Source: Streptomyces sp. S.PNR 29 (GTDB lineage: Bacteria; Actinomycetota; Actinomycetes; Streptomycetales; Streptomycetaceae). Taken from it: a stretch of 64,000 nt of DNA. Made by a program: the position numbers and the translations under genes. This document shows positions 17,465-25,187 of this stretch, in pieces; the stretch's first letter is position 1, and each line of letters begins with the position of its first letter. Below the pieces are notes generated by a model, which searched no databases, was not told the origin of the DNA, and saw nothing but the letters and a program-made list of their open reading frames with translations. The stretch is from contig NZ_JANUQM010000009.1 in assembly GCF_030386795.1 (NCBI RefSeq), positions 62,001 to 126,000 of the forward strand, given 5' to 3'.

Positions 17465-18226
17465 CTAGGCGGTGTGCCGGGCGGCGTTCGCCGTGATCGC
17501 GTCCCTGAGGTGCTCGGCGAGGCCTGGCCGCATCGAGTCGTAGAACGCCTTGAAACGCTCGTCGGAGACGTACATCTCACCGAGACCGGTGTGGATCTCG
17601 TACGAGCACTCGTAGTACCACCGGCAGATGTGCTGCCGGTGCTCCTCGGCCATGTCCATGGCAGCCTCGCCGGTCGGCGGATCGCCGGCGGTCATCAGGG
17701 CGTCGTAGCGCTCGCCCCAGTGGGCCATCTCGGCCTGGATGCGATTCCAGTCCTCCTTGGTGTAGCGGGCGGTGCGGCGCTGCGACTCGGCGTACTGCGG
17801 CGTCCCGCCCCAGCGCTGTTCCGCCTCCTCCGCGTACTGTTCGGGGTCCTTGTCCCCGAACACCTCGAACTTCTCCTCCGGCGTGAGGTCGATGCCCATC
17901 TTGCGTGCCTCCATGGCGTGCTCCACGGCCGCCGCCATCTTCCGCAGCTTCTCGATCCGGGCGGTCAGCAGCTCGTGCTGACGGCGCAGGTGTACGCGCG
18001 GGTCCGCTTCCGGATCGTCGAGCAGGACGGCGACCTCGTCGAGCGGGAAGCCGAGCTCGCGGTAGAACAGGATCTGCTGCAGCCGGTCGAGGTCGGCGTC
18101 GCTGTAGCGCCGGTGGCCCGCGTGGCTGCGCTCGCTCGGGACGAGCAGGCCGATGTCGTCGTAGTGGTGCAGGGTGCGCACCGTCACTCCGGCGAAGCCG
18201 GCGACCTGTCCCACGGAGTAGCTCAC
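17465..18226 (-). CDS. tipA: TipA-type MerR activator (thiopeptide/multidrug sensor)
   Basis: The 253-residue product has the same length as the known S. lividans TipAL. Residues 1-70 are a MerR winged helix (YSVGQVAGFAGVTVRTLHHYD); 75-109 form the coiled coil; 110-253 are the TipAS drug-binding domain. An internal ATG at codon 110 (base 17899) has GGAGG eight bases upstream, so the short TipAS form is probably also made. From memory, TipAL binds thiopeptides in this domain and is covalently trapped through Cys214. Here Cys207 is kept but residue 214 is glycine (ECSYEIHTGLGEMY), so permanent capture may be lost. The promoter at 18256-18286 looks autoregulated. Confidence 0.93.
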   Translation of the reverse strand: MSYSVGQVAGFAGVTVRTLHHYDDIGLLVPSERSHAGHRRYSDADLDRLQQILFYRELGFPLDEVAVLLDDPEADPRVHLRRQHELLTARIEKLRKMAAAVEHAMEARKMGIDLTPEEKFEVFGDKDPEQYAEEAEQRWGGTPQYAESQRRTARYTKEDWNRIQAEMAHWGERYDALMTAGDPPTGEAAMDMAEEHRQHICRWYYECSYEIHTGLGEMYVSDERFKAFYDSMRPGLAEHLRDAITANAARHTA

Positions 18227-18255
18227 TTCCGCTCCCTTCCGTCTTTACGCACTCC

Positions 18256-18286
18256 ACGGTGAGCCCTTACGCGACGTGAGGTGCAA
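18256..18286 (-). promoter_or_regulatory. MerR-type tipA promoter and operator
   Basis: On the minus strand: TTGCAC (-35), exactly 19 bases, then CACCGT (-10). The long spacer is the mark of MerR-activated promoters. The spacer contains the imperfect palindrome CCTCACGTCGCGTAAGG (18265-18281), close to the classical tipA promoter as I recall it. Divergent gadB starts only 30 bases further on. Confidence 0.75.
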
Positions 18287-18315
18287 GCCCGGCACCTCCG
18301 CCTTACCGTCGAGAC

Positions 18316-19737
18316 ATGCCACTGCACCACGGGCACGACGCCCCGCAGGACGAGAAGAGCGACCGGCGCAGGCTTGCCGTGAACCCGTTCCACGGGGAGG
18401 CGAACCCGGTCGGCGGCATGATCGAGGCCCCGCCCACCCACCGGCTTCCGGACGCTCCCCTGCCACCCTCGACGGCGTACCAGCTGGTCCACGACGAGCT
18501 GATGCTGGACGGCAACGCGCGGCTGAACCTCGCCACCTTCGTCACCACCTGGATGGAGCCGCAGGCCGGGGTCCTGATGTCCGAGTGCCGTGACAAGAAC
18601 ATGATCGACAAGGACGAGTATCCGCGCACCGCCGAGCTGGAGCGGCGCTGTGTGGCGATGCTCGCCGATCTGTGGCACGCGCCGGATCCGTCGGCGGCCG
18701 TGGGCTGTTCGACGACCGGGTCGAGCGAGGCGTGCATGCTCGCCGGGATGGCGCTGAAGCGGCGGTGGGCGCAAAGGAACGCCGACCGGTATCCGGGCGC
18801 GCGACCCAACCTCGTCATGGGTGTCAACGTCCAGGTGTGCTGGGACAAGTTCTGCACCTTCTGGGAGGTGGAGGCCCGTCAGGTGCCCATGCGGGGCGAC
18901 CGGTTCCATCTCGATCCGCAGGCCGCCGCCGAGCTGTGCGACGAGAACACCATCGGGGTCGTCGGCGTCCTGGGCTCCACCTTCGACGGGTCGTACGAGC
19001 CGATCGCCGAGCTGTGTGCCGCCCTGGACGAGCTTCAGGAGCGGACGGGGCTGGACATCCCGGTGCATGTCGACGGGGCGTCCGGGGCGATGGTCGCGCC
19101 CTTCCTCGACGAGGACCTGGTGTGGGACTTCCGGCTGCCGAGGGTCGCCTCCATCAACACCTCGGGGCACAAGTACGGGCTCGTCTACCCGGGCGTCGGC
19201 TGGGCGCTGTGGCGGGACGCGGAGGCGCTGCCCGAGGAGCTCGTCTTCCGCGTCAACTATCTGGGCGGCGACATGCCGACCTTCGCGCTGAACTTCTCCC
19301 GCCCCGGCGCCCAGGTGGTCGCCCAGTACTACACGTTCCTGCGGCTGGGGCGGGACGGCTACCGGGCCGTGCAGCAGGCCGCGCGGGACGTGGCCACCGG
19401 GCTCGCCGACCGCATCGGGGAGCTGGGCGACTTCCGGCTGCTGACCCGGGGCGACGAGCTGCCGGTGTTCGCCTTCACGACCGCGCCGGACGTGCGGGCG
19501 TACGACGTGTTCGACGTCTCCCGGCGGCTGCGCGAGGGCGGCTGGCTGGTGCCCGCGTACACCTTCCCGCCGCACCGCGAGGACCTGTCCGTGCTGCGGG
19601 TGGTGTGCCGCAACGGCTTCTCCGCGGACCTCGCCGAGCTGTTCGTCGAGGACCTGACCCGACTGCTTCCGGACCTGCGCCGGCAGCCGCGTCCACTGAC
19701 CCACAACAAGGACGCGGCCACCCAGTTCCATCACTAG
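18316..19737 (+). CDS. gadB: Glutamate decarboxylase
   Basis: A 473-residue pyridoxal-phosphate enzyme that decarboxylates glutamate to GABA, consuming a proton. The PLP lysine sits in NTSGHKYGLVYPG. SSEACMLAGMALK, VHVDGASGAMVAPF (cofactor aspartate) and PVHVDGASG fit group II decarboxylases of the GadB type. The C terminus ends in His-His, recalling the autoinhibitory end of E. coli GadB. It diverges from tipA, so its promoter shares the same short intergenic region, and it is convergent with the PadR regulator. Confidence 0.93.
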   Translation: MPLHHGHDAPQDEKSDRRRLAVNPFHGEANPVGGMIEAPPTHRLPDAPLPPSTAYQLVHDELMLDGNARLNLATFVTTWMEPQAGVLMSECRDKNMIDKDEYPRTAELERRCVAMLADLWHAPDPSAAVGCSTTGSSEACMLAGMALKRRWAQRNADRYPGARPNLVMGVNVQVCWDKFCTFWEVEARQVPMRGDRFHLDPQAAAELCDENTIGVVGVLGSTFDGSYEPIAELCAALDELQERTGLDIPVHVDGASGAMVAPFLDEDLVWDFRLPRVASINTSGHKYGLVYPGVGWALWRDAEALPEELVFRVNYLGGDMPTFALNFSRPGAQVVAQYYTFLRLGRDGYRAVQQAARDVATGLADRIGELGDFRLLTRGDELPVFAFTTAPDVRAYDVFDVSRRLREGGWLVPAYTFPPHREDLSVLRVVCRNGFSADLAELFVEDLTRLLPDLRRQPRPLTHNKDAATQFHH

Positions 19738-19755
19738 GGCCTGAGGCCCGGGCGG

Positions 19756-20397
19756 CTAGCGTGCGTCTTCCCGGTGGGGGGCTTGCGTCGCGTACGGGTT
19801 CTCCTCGGCCTCCGCCAGGACGCCGACGAACTGCTCGCCCTCGCCCGCGAAGGTGTAGGCGCCGCCTCGGATGCGGTCGATGAGACCCCGGGTCCACTCG
19901 GCGCCGGTGTCGGCGGAGTGGACCCAGAAGTTCATGATCTCGCCGATGTGACCGAGCTGACCGGGGCCGTCCTCCGGCGTGTAGTACTCGGTGACGGACG
20001 TGCGCCACTCCTCGATGCTGCGCAACCGCTCCTCCAGGAGCCGGACGGCCTCCGCGCGGTCCAGGTCCACCATGAAGCCGAGCGCGGCGGTGAGGACGTC
20101 CGGCCTCTGGTCGTACGCGGTGAGGGACGCGCGCAGCAGCGTGAAGTACTCCTCGGTGCCCTCCTCCGTGAGCTCGTACTCGACCCGCGGCGGGCCGCCG
20201 ACCGTGGACGGCGCGATCTCGTGCGCGTACAGCAGGCCCTGTTTCGCCATCTGCTTCAGGGCGTGGTAGATCGAGCCGGGCTTGGCGTTGGACCACTCGT
20301 GCGCGCCCCAGTACTCCAGGTCGTTGCGCACCTGGTAGCCGTGGGCCCGCCCGTGCAGGCGCACCGCGCCCAGCACGAGGAGACGGATCGCTGACAT
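19756..20397 (-). CDS. PadR-family transcriptional regulator
   Basis: A 213-residue protein. Residues 1-90 are the PadR winged helix: IRLLVLGAVRLHGRAHGYQVRNDLE, then PGSIYHALKQMAKQGLLYAHE and the wing PPRVEYELTEEGTEEYFTLL. The C-terminal part is a helical PadR_C/Vir-like effector domain. ATG 20397 gives the normal N terminus of the family; the frame is open 132 bases upstream but lacks coding character. The likely targets are itself or the neighbouring DinB-type gene, which starts beyond it on the same strand. Confidence 0.88.
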   Translation of the reverse strand: MSAIRLLVLGAVRLHGRAHGYQVRNDLEYWGAHEWSNAKPGSIYHALKQMAKQGLLYAHEIAPSTVGGPPRVEYELTEEGTEEYFTLLRASLTAYDQRPDVLTAALGFMVDLDRAEAVRLLEERLRSIEEWRTSVTEYYTPEDGPGQLGHIGEIMNFWVHSADTGAEWTRGLIDRIRGGAYTFAGEGEQFVGVLAEAEENPYATQAPHREDAR

Positions 20398-20422
20398 GCC
20401 GTCCAGACTAGGCCGCGCCTGG

Positions 20423-20971
20423 TCAGCCCCAGGAGGTGCCCTGTTCCTTCGCCACCAGTTCGAAAGCGGTGGCGCCGTCCAGCGACTCGCGGATGATGTC
20501 GGCGTGTCCGGCGTGCCGGGCCGTCTCACGGATCAGGTGCAGGCACACCCAGCGCATCGAGACGCGGCCCTCCGGCGGGAACCAGGGCTGGTCGGGAAGC
20601 GCGAACGTGTCGTCGAGGCTGGGCACCGACCGGATGAACGCCTCCGTCTCGGCGGCGACCTTCTCGTAGTACGCCAGGCACGACTCCACGGTCTCGTCGC
20701 CGGTCAGCTGGAAGCACTCGTGCCAGTTGGTCTCGTCCCGGTGCACGGCCGGCGACTCGCCCTTGGCCCGGGCGATCCAGCCCTGCTCGACCTCGGCGAC
20801 ATGCTTGAGCAGCCCCGCCAGGGACAGCTCGCTCGCACTGGGCCTGCTGGTGGCCTGCTGGTCCGTCAGTCCGAGCACCGACCGGCGGATGCCGCCGCGC
20901 TGTTCGGCGATGAAGGACAGGAGCGCTCCGCGCTCGTCGCCGTGTGCCTCTGCGGGAACGTGAGTGACCAT
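20423..20971 (-). CDS. DinB/DUF664 family protein
   Basis: A 182-residue four-helix-bundle protein of the DinB/DUF664 ('mini-circle protein') type. Histidines at the expected places, in LLKHVAEVEQGW, CLHLIRETARHAGHAD and HAD, form the usual three-His metal site. Relatives include bacillithiol- and mycothiol-dependent transferases, so a thiol-transferase role is possible but unproven. It lies 25 bases upstream of the PadR gene on the same strand and may be cotranscribed with it. Confidence 0.88.
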   Translation of the reverse strand: MVTHVPAEAHGDERGALLSFIAEQRGGIRRSVLGLTDQQATSRPSASELSLAGLLKHVAEVEQGWIARAKGESPAVHRDETNWHECFQLTGDETVESCLAYYEKVAAETEAFIRSVPSLDDTFALPDQPWFPPEGRVSMRWVCLHLIRETARHAGHADIIRESLDGATAFELVAKEQGTSWG

Positions 20972-21088
20972 GACCGGCCGCCTTTCATCGGGTCGCCCCT
21001 TGTGGGGTTCCTGCCTGACACCGATGAAGCTACGGGGGCTTGCGGTCAGCTTCTGTCCGCAACGCGGAGCGGTGGCCGCACAGGCCGC

Positions 21089-22549
21089 TCAGAACGGGAA
21101 GCGGCTCCGTCCGTGCTGCACCGAGATCCACTTCAGCGTGGTGAAGGCCTCCAGCATCGTCTCGCCGTTCAGCCGGCCGATGCCGGACTGCTTCTCGCCG
21201 CCGAACGGGACGATCGGCTCGTCGTGGACCGTGCCGTCGTTCACGTGGAACATGCCGGTGTCGATCTGCTGGGCGAACGCGACACCGCGCTCGATGTTCC
21301 CGGTGTGCACGGCACCGCTCAGACCGTACGGGGTGTCGTTGACGAGGCGTACGGCCTCCTCCTCGCCGTCGAACGGGATGAGGAAGGCGACCGGGCCGAA
21401 GACCTCCTGCTTCAGCAGGGAGGAGTCGGCGGGGAGGTCCGTGAGGACGGACGGCTCGACGAGGTTGTCGGTCCGTCCGCCGCGCACCAGGGCCGTCGCG
21501 CCCTCGGCGAGGGCCTGCTCGACCGCGCCCGAAAGGGCGTCCGCCTGCGAGGAGCTGATCACCGGGCCGATGACGGTCTCGGGGTCGCGCGGGTCGCCGG
21601 TCTTCAGGGACCTCACCTTGGCGACGAACTTCTCGGTGAACTCGTCCGCGACCGAGCGGTCGACCAGGACGCGGTTCGCGGCCATGCAGACCTGGCCCTG
21701 GTGGACGTACCGGCTGAAGACCGCCGCGTCGACCGCGTAGTCGACGTCGGCGTCGTCGAGGACCACCAGCGCGCTGTTGCCGCCCAGTTCGAGCACCGAG
21801 CGCTTGAAGTTCGCGGCGCAGACGGTGGCGACGTGGCGGCCGACCTTGTCGGAGCCGGTGAAGGAGATGACCTTGGGAATCGGGTGCTCGATGAACGCGT
21901 CGCCGATCTCCGCGATGTCCGTGACGACGACGTTCAGCAGGCCGCCCGGCAGCCCCGCGTCCTCGAAGATCTTCGCGACCAGGGTGCCGCCGACGATCGG
22001 CGTGCTCTGGTGCGGCTTGAGGACGACGCCGTTGCCGAGGGCGAGCGCGGGGGCGACCGACTTGACCGAGAGCAGGAAGGGGAAGTTGAAGGGGCTGATC
22101 ACGCCCACGACACCGACCGGGACCCGGTAGACGCGGTTCTCCTTGCCGTCGACCGGGGAGGGGATGATCCTGCCCTCGGGGCGCAGCGACAGGTGGATCG
22201 CCTCGCGCAGGAACTCCTTGGCGAGGTGCAGCTCGAAGGCGGCCTTCAGCCGAGTGCCGCCGAGCTCGGCGATGATCGCCTCGCTGATCTCCTGCTCGTG
22301 GTTCTCTATCAGCCGCAGCGCCTTCTCGAAGACCGCGCGGCGGGCGTAGGGGTTGGTCGCCGCCCACTGCTTCTGGGCACGAGCGGCGCACTGGTACGCC
22401 TCGTCGATCTCGTCGGCCGTGGCTATGGTGATCGACGCCAGCTTCTCGTTGTCGTACGGATTGAAGTCGATGATGTCCCACGAGCCGGTGCCCGGACGCC
22501 ACTCACCGTCGATGTACTGCTGAGCCAGGTCGGTGAAGTACGACGACAT
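21089..22549 (-). CDS. NAD(P)-dependent aldehyde dehydrogenase
   Basis: A 486-residue ALDH-superfamily enzyme that oxidises an aldehyde to an acid. The catalytic cysteine is in HQGQVCMAANRVL and the general-base glutamate in LELGGNSALVVLDDAD. The cofactor-binding segments ISPFNFPFLLSVKSVAPALA and SFTGSDKVGRHV are present, and GPVISSSQ fits the family core. It resembles benzaldehyde/vanillin dehydrogenase-like members, but the substrate cannot be told from sequence. ATG 22549 has GAGGGA upstream. It lies between the DinB gene and the XRE regulator. Confidence 0.92.
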   Translation of the reverse strand: MSSYFTDLAQQYIDGEWRPGTGSWDIIDFNPYDNEKLASITIATADEIDEAYQCAARAQKQWAATNPYARRAVFEKALRLIENHEQEISEAIIAELGGTRLKAAFELHLAKEFLREAIHLSLRPEGRIIPSPVDGKENRVYRVPVGVVGVISPFNFPFLLSVKSVAPALALGNGVVLKPHQSTPIVGGTLVAKIFEDAGLPGGLLNVVVTDIAEIGDAFIEHPIPKVISFTGSDKVGRHVATVCAANFKRSVLELGGNSALVVLDDADVDYAVDAAVFSRYVHQGQVCMAANRVLVDRSVADEFTEKFVAKVRSLKTGDPRDPETVIGPVISSSQADALSGAVEQALAEGATALVRGGRTDNLVEPSVLTDLPADSSLLKQEVFGPVAFLIPFDGEEEAVRLVNDTPYGLSGAVHTGNIERGVAFAQQIDTGMFHVNDGTVHDEPIVPFGGEKQSGIGRLNGETMLEAFTTLKWISVQHGRSRFPF

Positions 22550-22616
22550 GTGATCCCTCAATCCTCGCTGCCGTAGCAGACATCGCGGTCTGATCACACG
22601 TCATCGTACGTCTGCT

Positions 22617-23477
22617 TCAGGAGAGTTGGAGGAGACCTCGGAGAAGGTCACGGCTCTCCGACGGGCCGGGGCTGTCCTGCTGCAGTTCCTTCATCGCCCG
22701 CTCGTACTGGGCGACGTCCTCCTGCTTGTCCAGGTACAGCGCGCTGGTGAGCTGTTCCAGGTACACGACGTCCGAGAGGTCGGACTCCGGGAAGCTGAGG
22801 ATCGTGAACGCGCCACTTTCGCCGGAGTGACCGCCGAAGCTGAACGGCATGACCTGCAGCCGTACGTTGGGGTGTTCGGACATCTCGATCAGGTGCTGGA
22901 GCTGGCCGCGCATCACCTCGCGGTCACCGTAGGGACGGCGCAGGGCGGCCTCGTCCAGGACGATGTGGAACTCCGGAGCGTTCTTCGAAGTGAGGTACTT
23001 CTGCCGCTCCAGGCGCAGCGCCACGCGCTTTTCGACGTCGGTCTCGCTCGCGCCCTTCATACCGCGCCGGACCACCGCGCGGGCGTACTCCTCGGTCTGC
23101 AGCAGGCCGTGCACGAACTGCACCTCGTACACGCGGATCAGCGACGCCGCGCCCTCCAGGCCCACATAGGTGGGGAACCAGCTGGGCAGGACGTCGGAGT
23201 AACTGTGCCACCAGCCCGCGACGTTGGCTTCCTTGGCGAGGGACAGCAGGGAGGCGCGCTCCTGCTCGTCCGTGATGCCGTACAGCGTCAACAGGTCTTC
23301 GACGTCCCTTGTCTTGAAGCTCACCCGGCCCAGCTCCATCCGGCTGATCTTCGACTCCGAGGCGCGGATGGAATACCCCGCCGCCTCGCGGGTGATTCCG
23401 CGTGCTTCCCGCAGTCGCCTGAGTTGCGAGCCGAGCAGCATCCGCCGCACCACCGATCCGGGCTCTCCCGCGCTCAC
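22617..23477 (-). CDS. XRE-family regulator with DUF5753 domain
   Basis: A 286-residue protein. Residues 12-70 are an XRE helix-turn-helix (LGSQLRRLREARGITREAAGYSIRASESKISRMELG); the rest is DUF5753, with VQFVHGLLQTEEYARAVV, LDEAALRRPYG and FGGHSGESGAFTILSF. This is the large Streptomyces family that includes WhiJ- and AbaA-type regulators and is normally encoded beside a small DUF397 protein and an ATP-binding protein; both are present here (24395, 23786). The GTG at 23477 has GGGGAGG upstream; an in-frame TTG at 23495 lies inside that ribosome site and is rejected. Confidence 0.92.
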   Translation of the reverse strand: MSAGEPGSVVRRMLLGSQLRRLREARGITREAAGYSIRASESKISRMELGRVSFKTRDVEDLLTLYGITDEQERASLLSLAKEANVAGWWHSYSDVLPSWFPTYVGLEGAASLIRVYEVQFVHGLLQTEEYARAVVRRGMKGASETDVEKRVALRLERQKYLTSKNAPEFHIVLDEAALRRPYGDREVMRGQLQHLIEMSEHPNVRLQVMPFSFGGHSGESGAFTILSFPESDLSDVVYLEQLTSALYLDKQEDVAQYERAMKELQQDSPGPSESRDLLRGLLQLS

Positions 23478-23785
23478 GTTCGCCAGCCTCCCCAACCGTC
23501 TTCAGGGGCCGAAGTCTGCCACTAAATCACTCCGAGCAGTACTCGTCCGGTTACTGAAACGGAATCGAGCCAGCGAATCCGCACCCGGGTGAGCAAGGAA
23601 GCAGAGCGTGAACGGCAAGGAGAAGGCGAGAAGATGACGGAAAAATTGGCCAAGAAGCGGTACGGGAAGGTCCATTTCGGTCAGCTGCACGTGCATCTGC
23701 CCTTGCATCTGCCCAGCGCATCCGAAACCATGGTCCCGCACCACCGCCGTATCGCTACGACCGCGAATTCCCGGGAGTGCCTCGC
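23478..23785. other. Divergent intergenic region, 308 bases
   Basis: This region holds the promoters of the XRE gene (minus) and the ATP-binding gene (plus). It is less GC-rich than its surroundings, with AT-richer patches near 23520-23570 and 23625-23660. A plus-strand frame with a ribosome-like AGGAGAAGG near 23620 and ATG at 23635 was considered, but it runs on into the next gene out of frame and has weak coding character. No operator could be identified. Confidence 0.4.
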
Positions 23786-24286
23786 ATGGGGACGAATGGA
23801 TCGACCATGCTCGAGCCGTTACGGCAGGGCCTTCCGCCGCTTGATCCCGCGGCCGCGTCCAGCGCCGCCTCCTGCGCGCTGCCCGCCCGTTACGAAGCGG
23901 TCCGCGAGGCGCGGCGGTTCACCCGCGGAACGCTCGATCAGTGGGAGATAGGCGACCGCTTCGACGACGTCTGCCTCGTGGTCTCCGAACTGGTCACCAA
24001 CGCGCTGCGGCACGCCCTGCCCCCCTCCGCCTCGCGCTGCCCGGAGCAGAACCCGCCCGTGCGGCTGCACTTGATGCGGTGGACCGAGCGGCTGGTGTGC
24101 GCGGTGCGCGACCCCAGCCACGACAGCCCGGTCGCCCGGGACTCGGACGACTTCTCGGCGGAGTCGGGCCGCGGGCTGTTCCTGGTGGACTCCTTCAGCG
24201 ACAGCTGGGGCTGGCATCCGCTGGCGGGCACGCTCAGCGGCAAGGTGGTCTGGGCGCTGTTCCGGCTGCAGCGGCCTGCCGAATGA
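23786..24286 (+). CDS. ATP-binding anti-sigma-type protein (HATPase_c_2)
   Basis: A 166-residue RsbW-like histidine-kinase-fold protein. The N-box is CLVVSELVTNALRHA, with the catalytic-type Glu and the Mg-binding Asn, and the G1/G2 boxes lie in FSAESGRGLFLVDSFSDSWGW. Such proteins bind ATP and act as anti-sigma factors or serine kinases; Streptomyces has dozens beside XRE-DUF5753/DUF397 pairs. ATG 23786 is preferred, with CGGGAG eight bases upstream; GTG 23777 is an alternative. A hairpin follows the stop. Confidence 0.9.
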   Translation: MGTNGSTMLEPLRQGLPPLDPAAASSAASCALPARYEAVREARRFTRGTLDQWEIGDRFDDVCLVVSELVTNALRHALPPSASRCPEQNPPVRLHLMRWTERLVCAVRDPSHDSPVARDSDDFSAESGRGLFLVDSFSDSWGWHPLAGTLSGKVVWALFRLQRPAE

Positions 24287-24289
24287 CGG

Positions 24290-24315
24290 ACCTCGGCGCC
24301 TTCTGGCGTCGAGGT
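24290..24315. terminator. Hairpin between convergent HATPase and DUF397 genes
   Basis: An 11-bp stem with one G-T pair, ACCTCGGCGCC and GGCGTCGAGGT, around the loop TTCT, 3 bases after the stop of the plus-strand gene. Probably works in both directions. Confidence 0.65.
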
Positions 24316-24394
24316 TCTACGCGCGTTACGAAGCGTGATGCGCTGATCGCCCCGAGTTGTGCCGGTTGCCCCGGGTGCGGCCGGGGTCGGAGGC

Positions 24395-24664
24395 TCAGCC
24401 CGCTATCAGATGGTCGAACTCCCCGTCCTTGACGCCGAGGAGCATCGCCTCGATCTCGGCGCGGGTGTAGACGAGCGCGGGCCCGTCCGGGAAGCGGGAG
24501 TTGCGTACGGCCACGTCCCCTCCGGGCAGCCGCGCGAACTCCACGCAGGAGCCCTGCGAGTTGCTGTGCCGGCTCTTCTGCCAGGCCACGTCGTGCAGCT
24601 TCGTCGCGGCGATGCCGTTGTACACGCCGGACGCGTCGAGGGCGTCGTACACGTCGTGGTCCAC
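24395..24664 (-). CDS. DUF397 domain protein
   Basis: An 89-residue protein with the DUF397 pattern AWQKSRHSNSQGSCVEFARLPGGDVAVRNSRFPDGPALVYTRAEIEAML. Members form partner pairs with XRE-DUF5753 regulators (the WhiJ and AbaA systems) and are thought to inhibit or modulate them. The GTG at 24664 follows GGGGAG at a good distance; the frame is open far upstream but without coding character. It is convergent with the ATP-binding gene. The region 24665-24948 upstream contains no other gene. Confidence 0.9.
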   Translation of the reverse strand: MDHDVYDALDASGVYNGIAATKLHDVAWQKSRHSNSQGSCVEFARLPGGDVAVRNSRFPDGPALVYTRAEIEAMLLGVKDGEFDHLIAG

Positions 24665-24948
24665 AGGTCGCTCCCCGGTGGTGCACTGGCTGATGTGGCC
24701 ATTGGTGCTGTGGTCAACTGAACCCGGATCATATCCCCGTTCATGTGCAGATGCAGGAGCAGATGCACGTGCACGGGCCGTGGTCCCGCGGTTACGGGGG
24801 TTGACGACAGCTTTACCGAAAGCTTCGCCCTCTTTGACGACTGCTGCGCCGAAGTCGTTCCCCCGCCGGCCCGGAAGGCCGGGGAAACATGCGGAAACGC
24901 CGACGGGGCCCAGCTCATGGAAGCGGGCCCCGACGGCAGGCGGGTGGG

Positions 24949-25182
24949 TCAGCGGCTGGAGTACGGCAACAGGGCCATCTCGCGGGCGTTCTTGACCGCC
25001 GCGGCGATCTGGCGCTGCTGCTGGGCCGAGACGCGGGTGACGCGACGGCTGCGGATCTTGCCGCGGTCGGAGATGAACTTCCGCAGCAGATCGGTGTCCT
25101 TGTAGTCGATGTAGGTGATCCCGGCCTGGTCCAGAGGGTTGGGGCGGTTCTTGACGGGCCGGCGGTCGGTCTTGCGGGGCAT
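24949..25182 (-). CDS. rpsR: 30S ribosomal protein S18, zinc-independent paralogue
   Basis: A 77-residue S18 with the usual core ITYIDYKDTDLLRKFISDRGKIRSRRVTRVSAQQQR and the end KNAREMALLPYSSR. It has no cysteine at all, whereas the housekeeping actinobacterial S18 has a Cys-x-x-Cys zinc site near its N terminus. It is the last gene of the rpmG-rpmE-cobW-rpsR series, five bases after the CobW-like gene, behind a Zur box. It is probably made under zinc starvation to replace the zinc-containing form. Confidence 0.93.
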   Translation of the reverse strand: MPRKTDRRPVKNRPNPLDQAGITYIDYKDTDLLRKFISDRGKIRSRRVTRVSAQQQRQIAAAVKNAREMALLPYSSR

Positions 25183-25187
25183 CGGGG

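Noticed and set aside
23589..23600. GTG at 23589 as a start of a regulator
   Set aside because: Reads through low-quality codons and joins the rejected small frame.
23635..23951. A small gene beginning MTEKLAKKRYGKVHFGQLHV in the XRE/HATPase intergenic region
   Set aside because: It has a fair ribosome site, but the frame runs on out of phase into the HATPase gene and coding character fades after about 35 codons; left as unproven.
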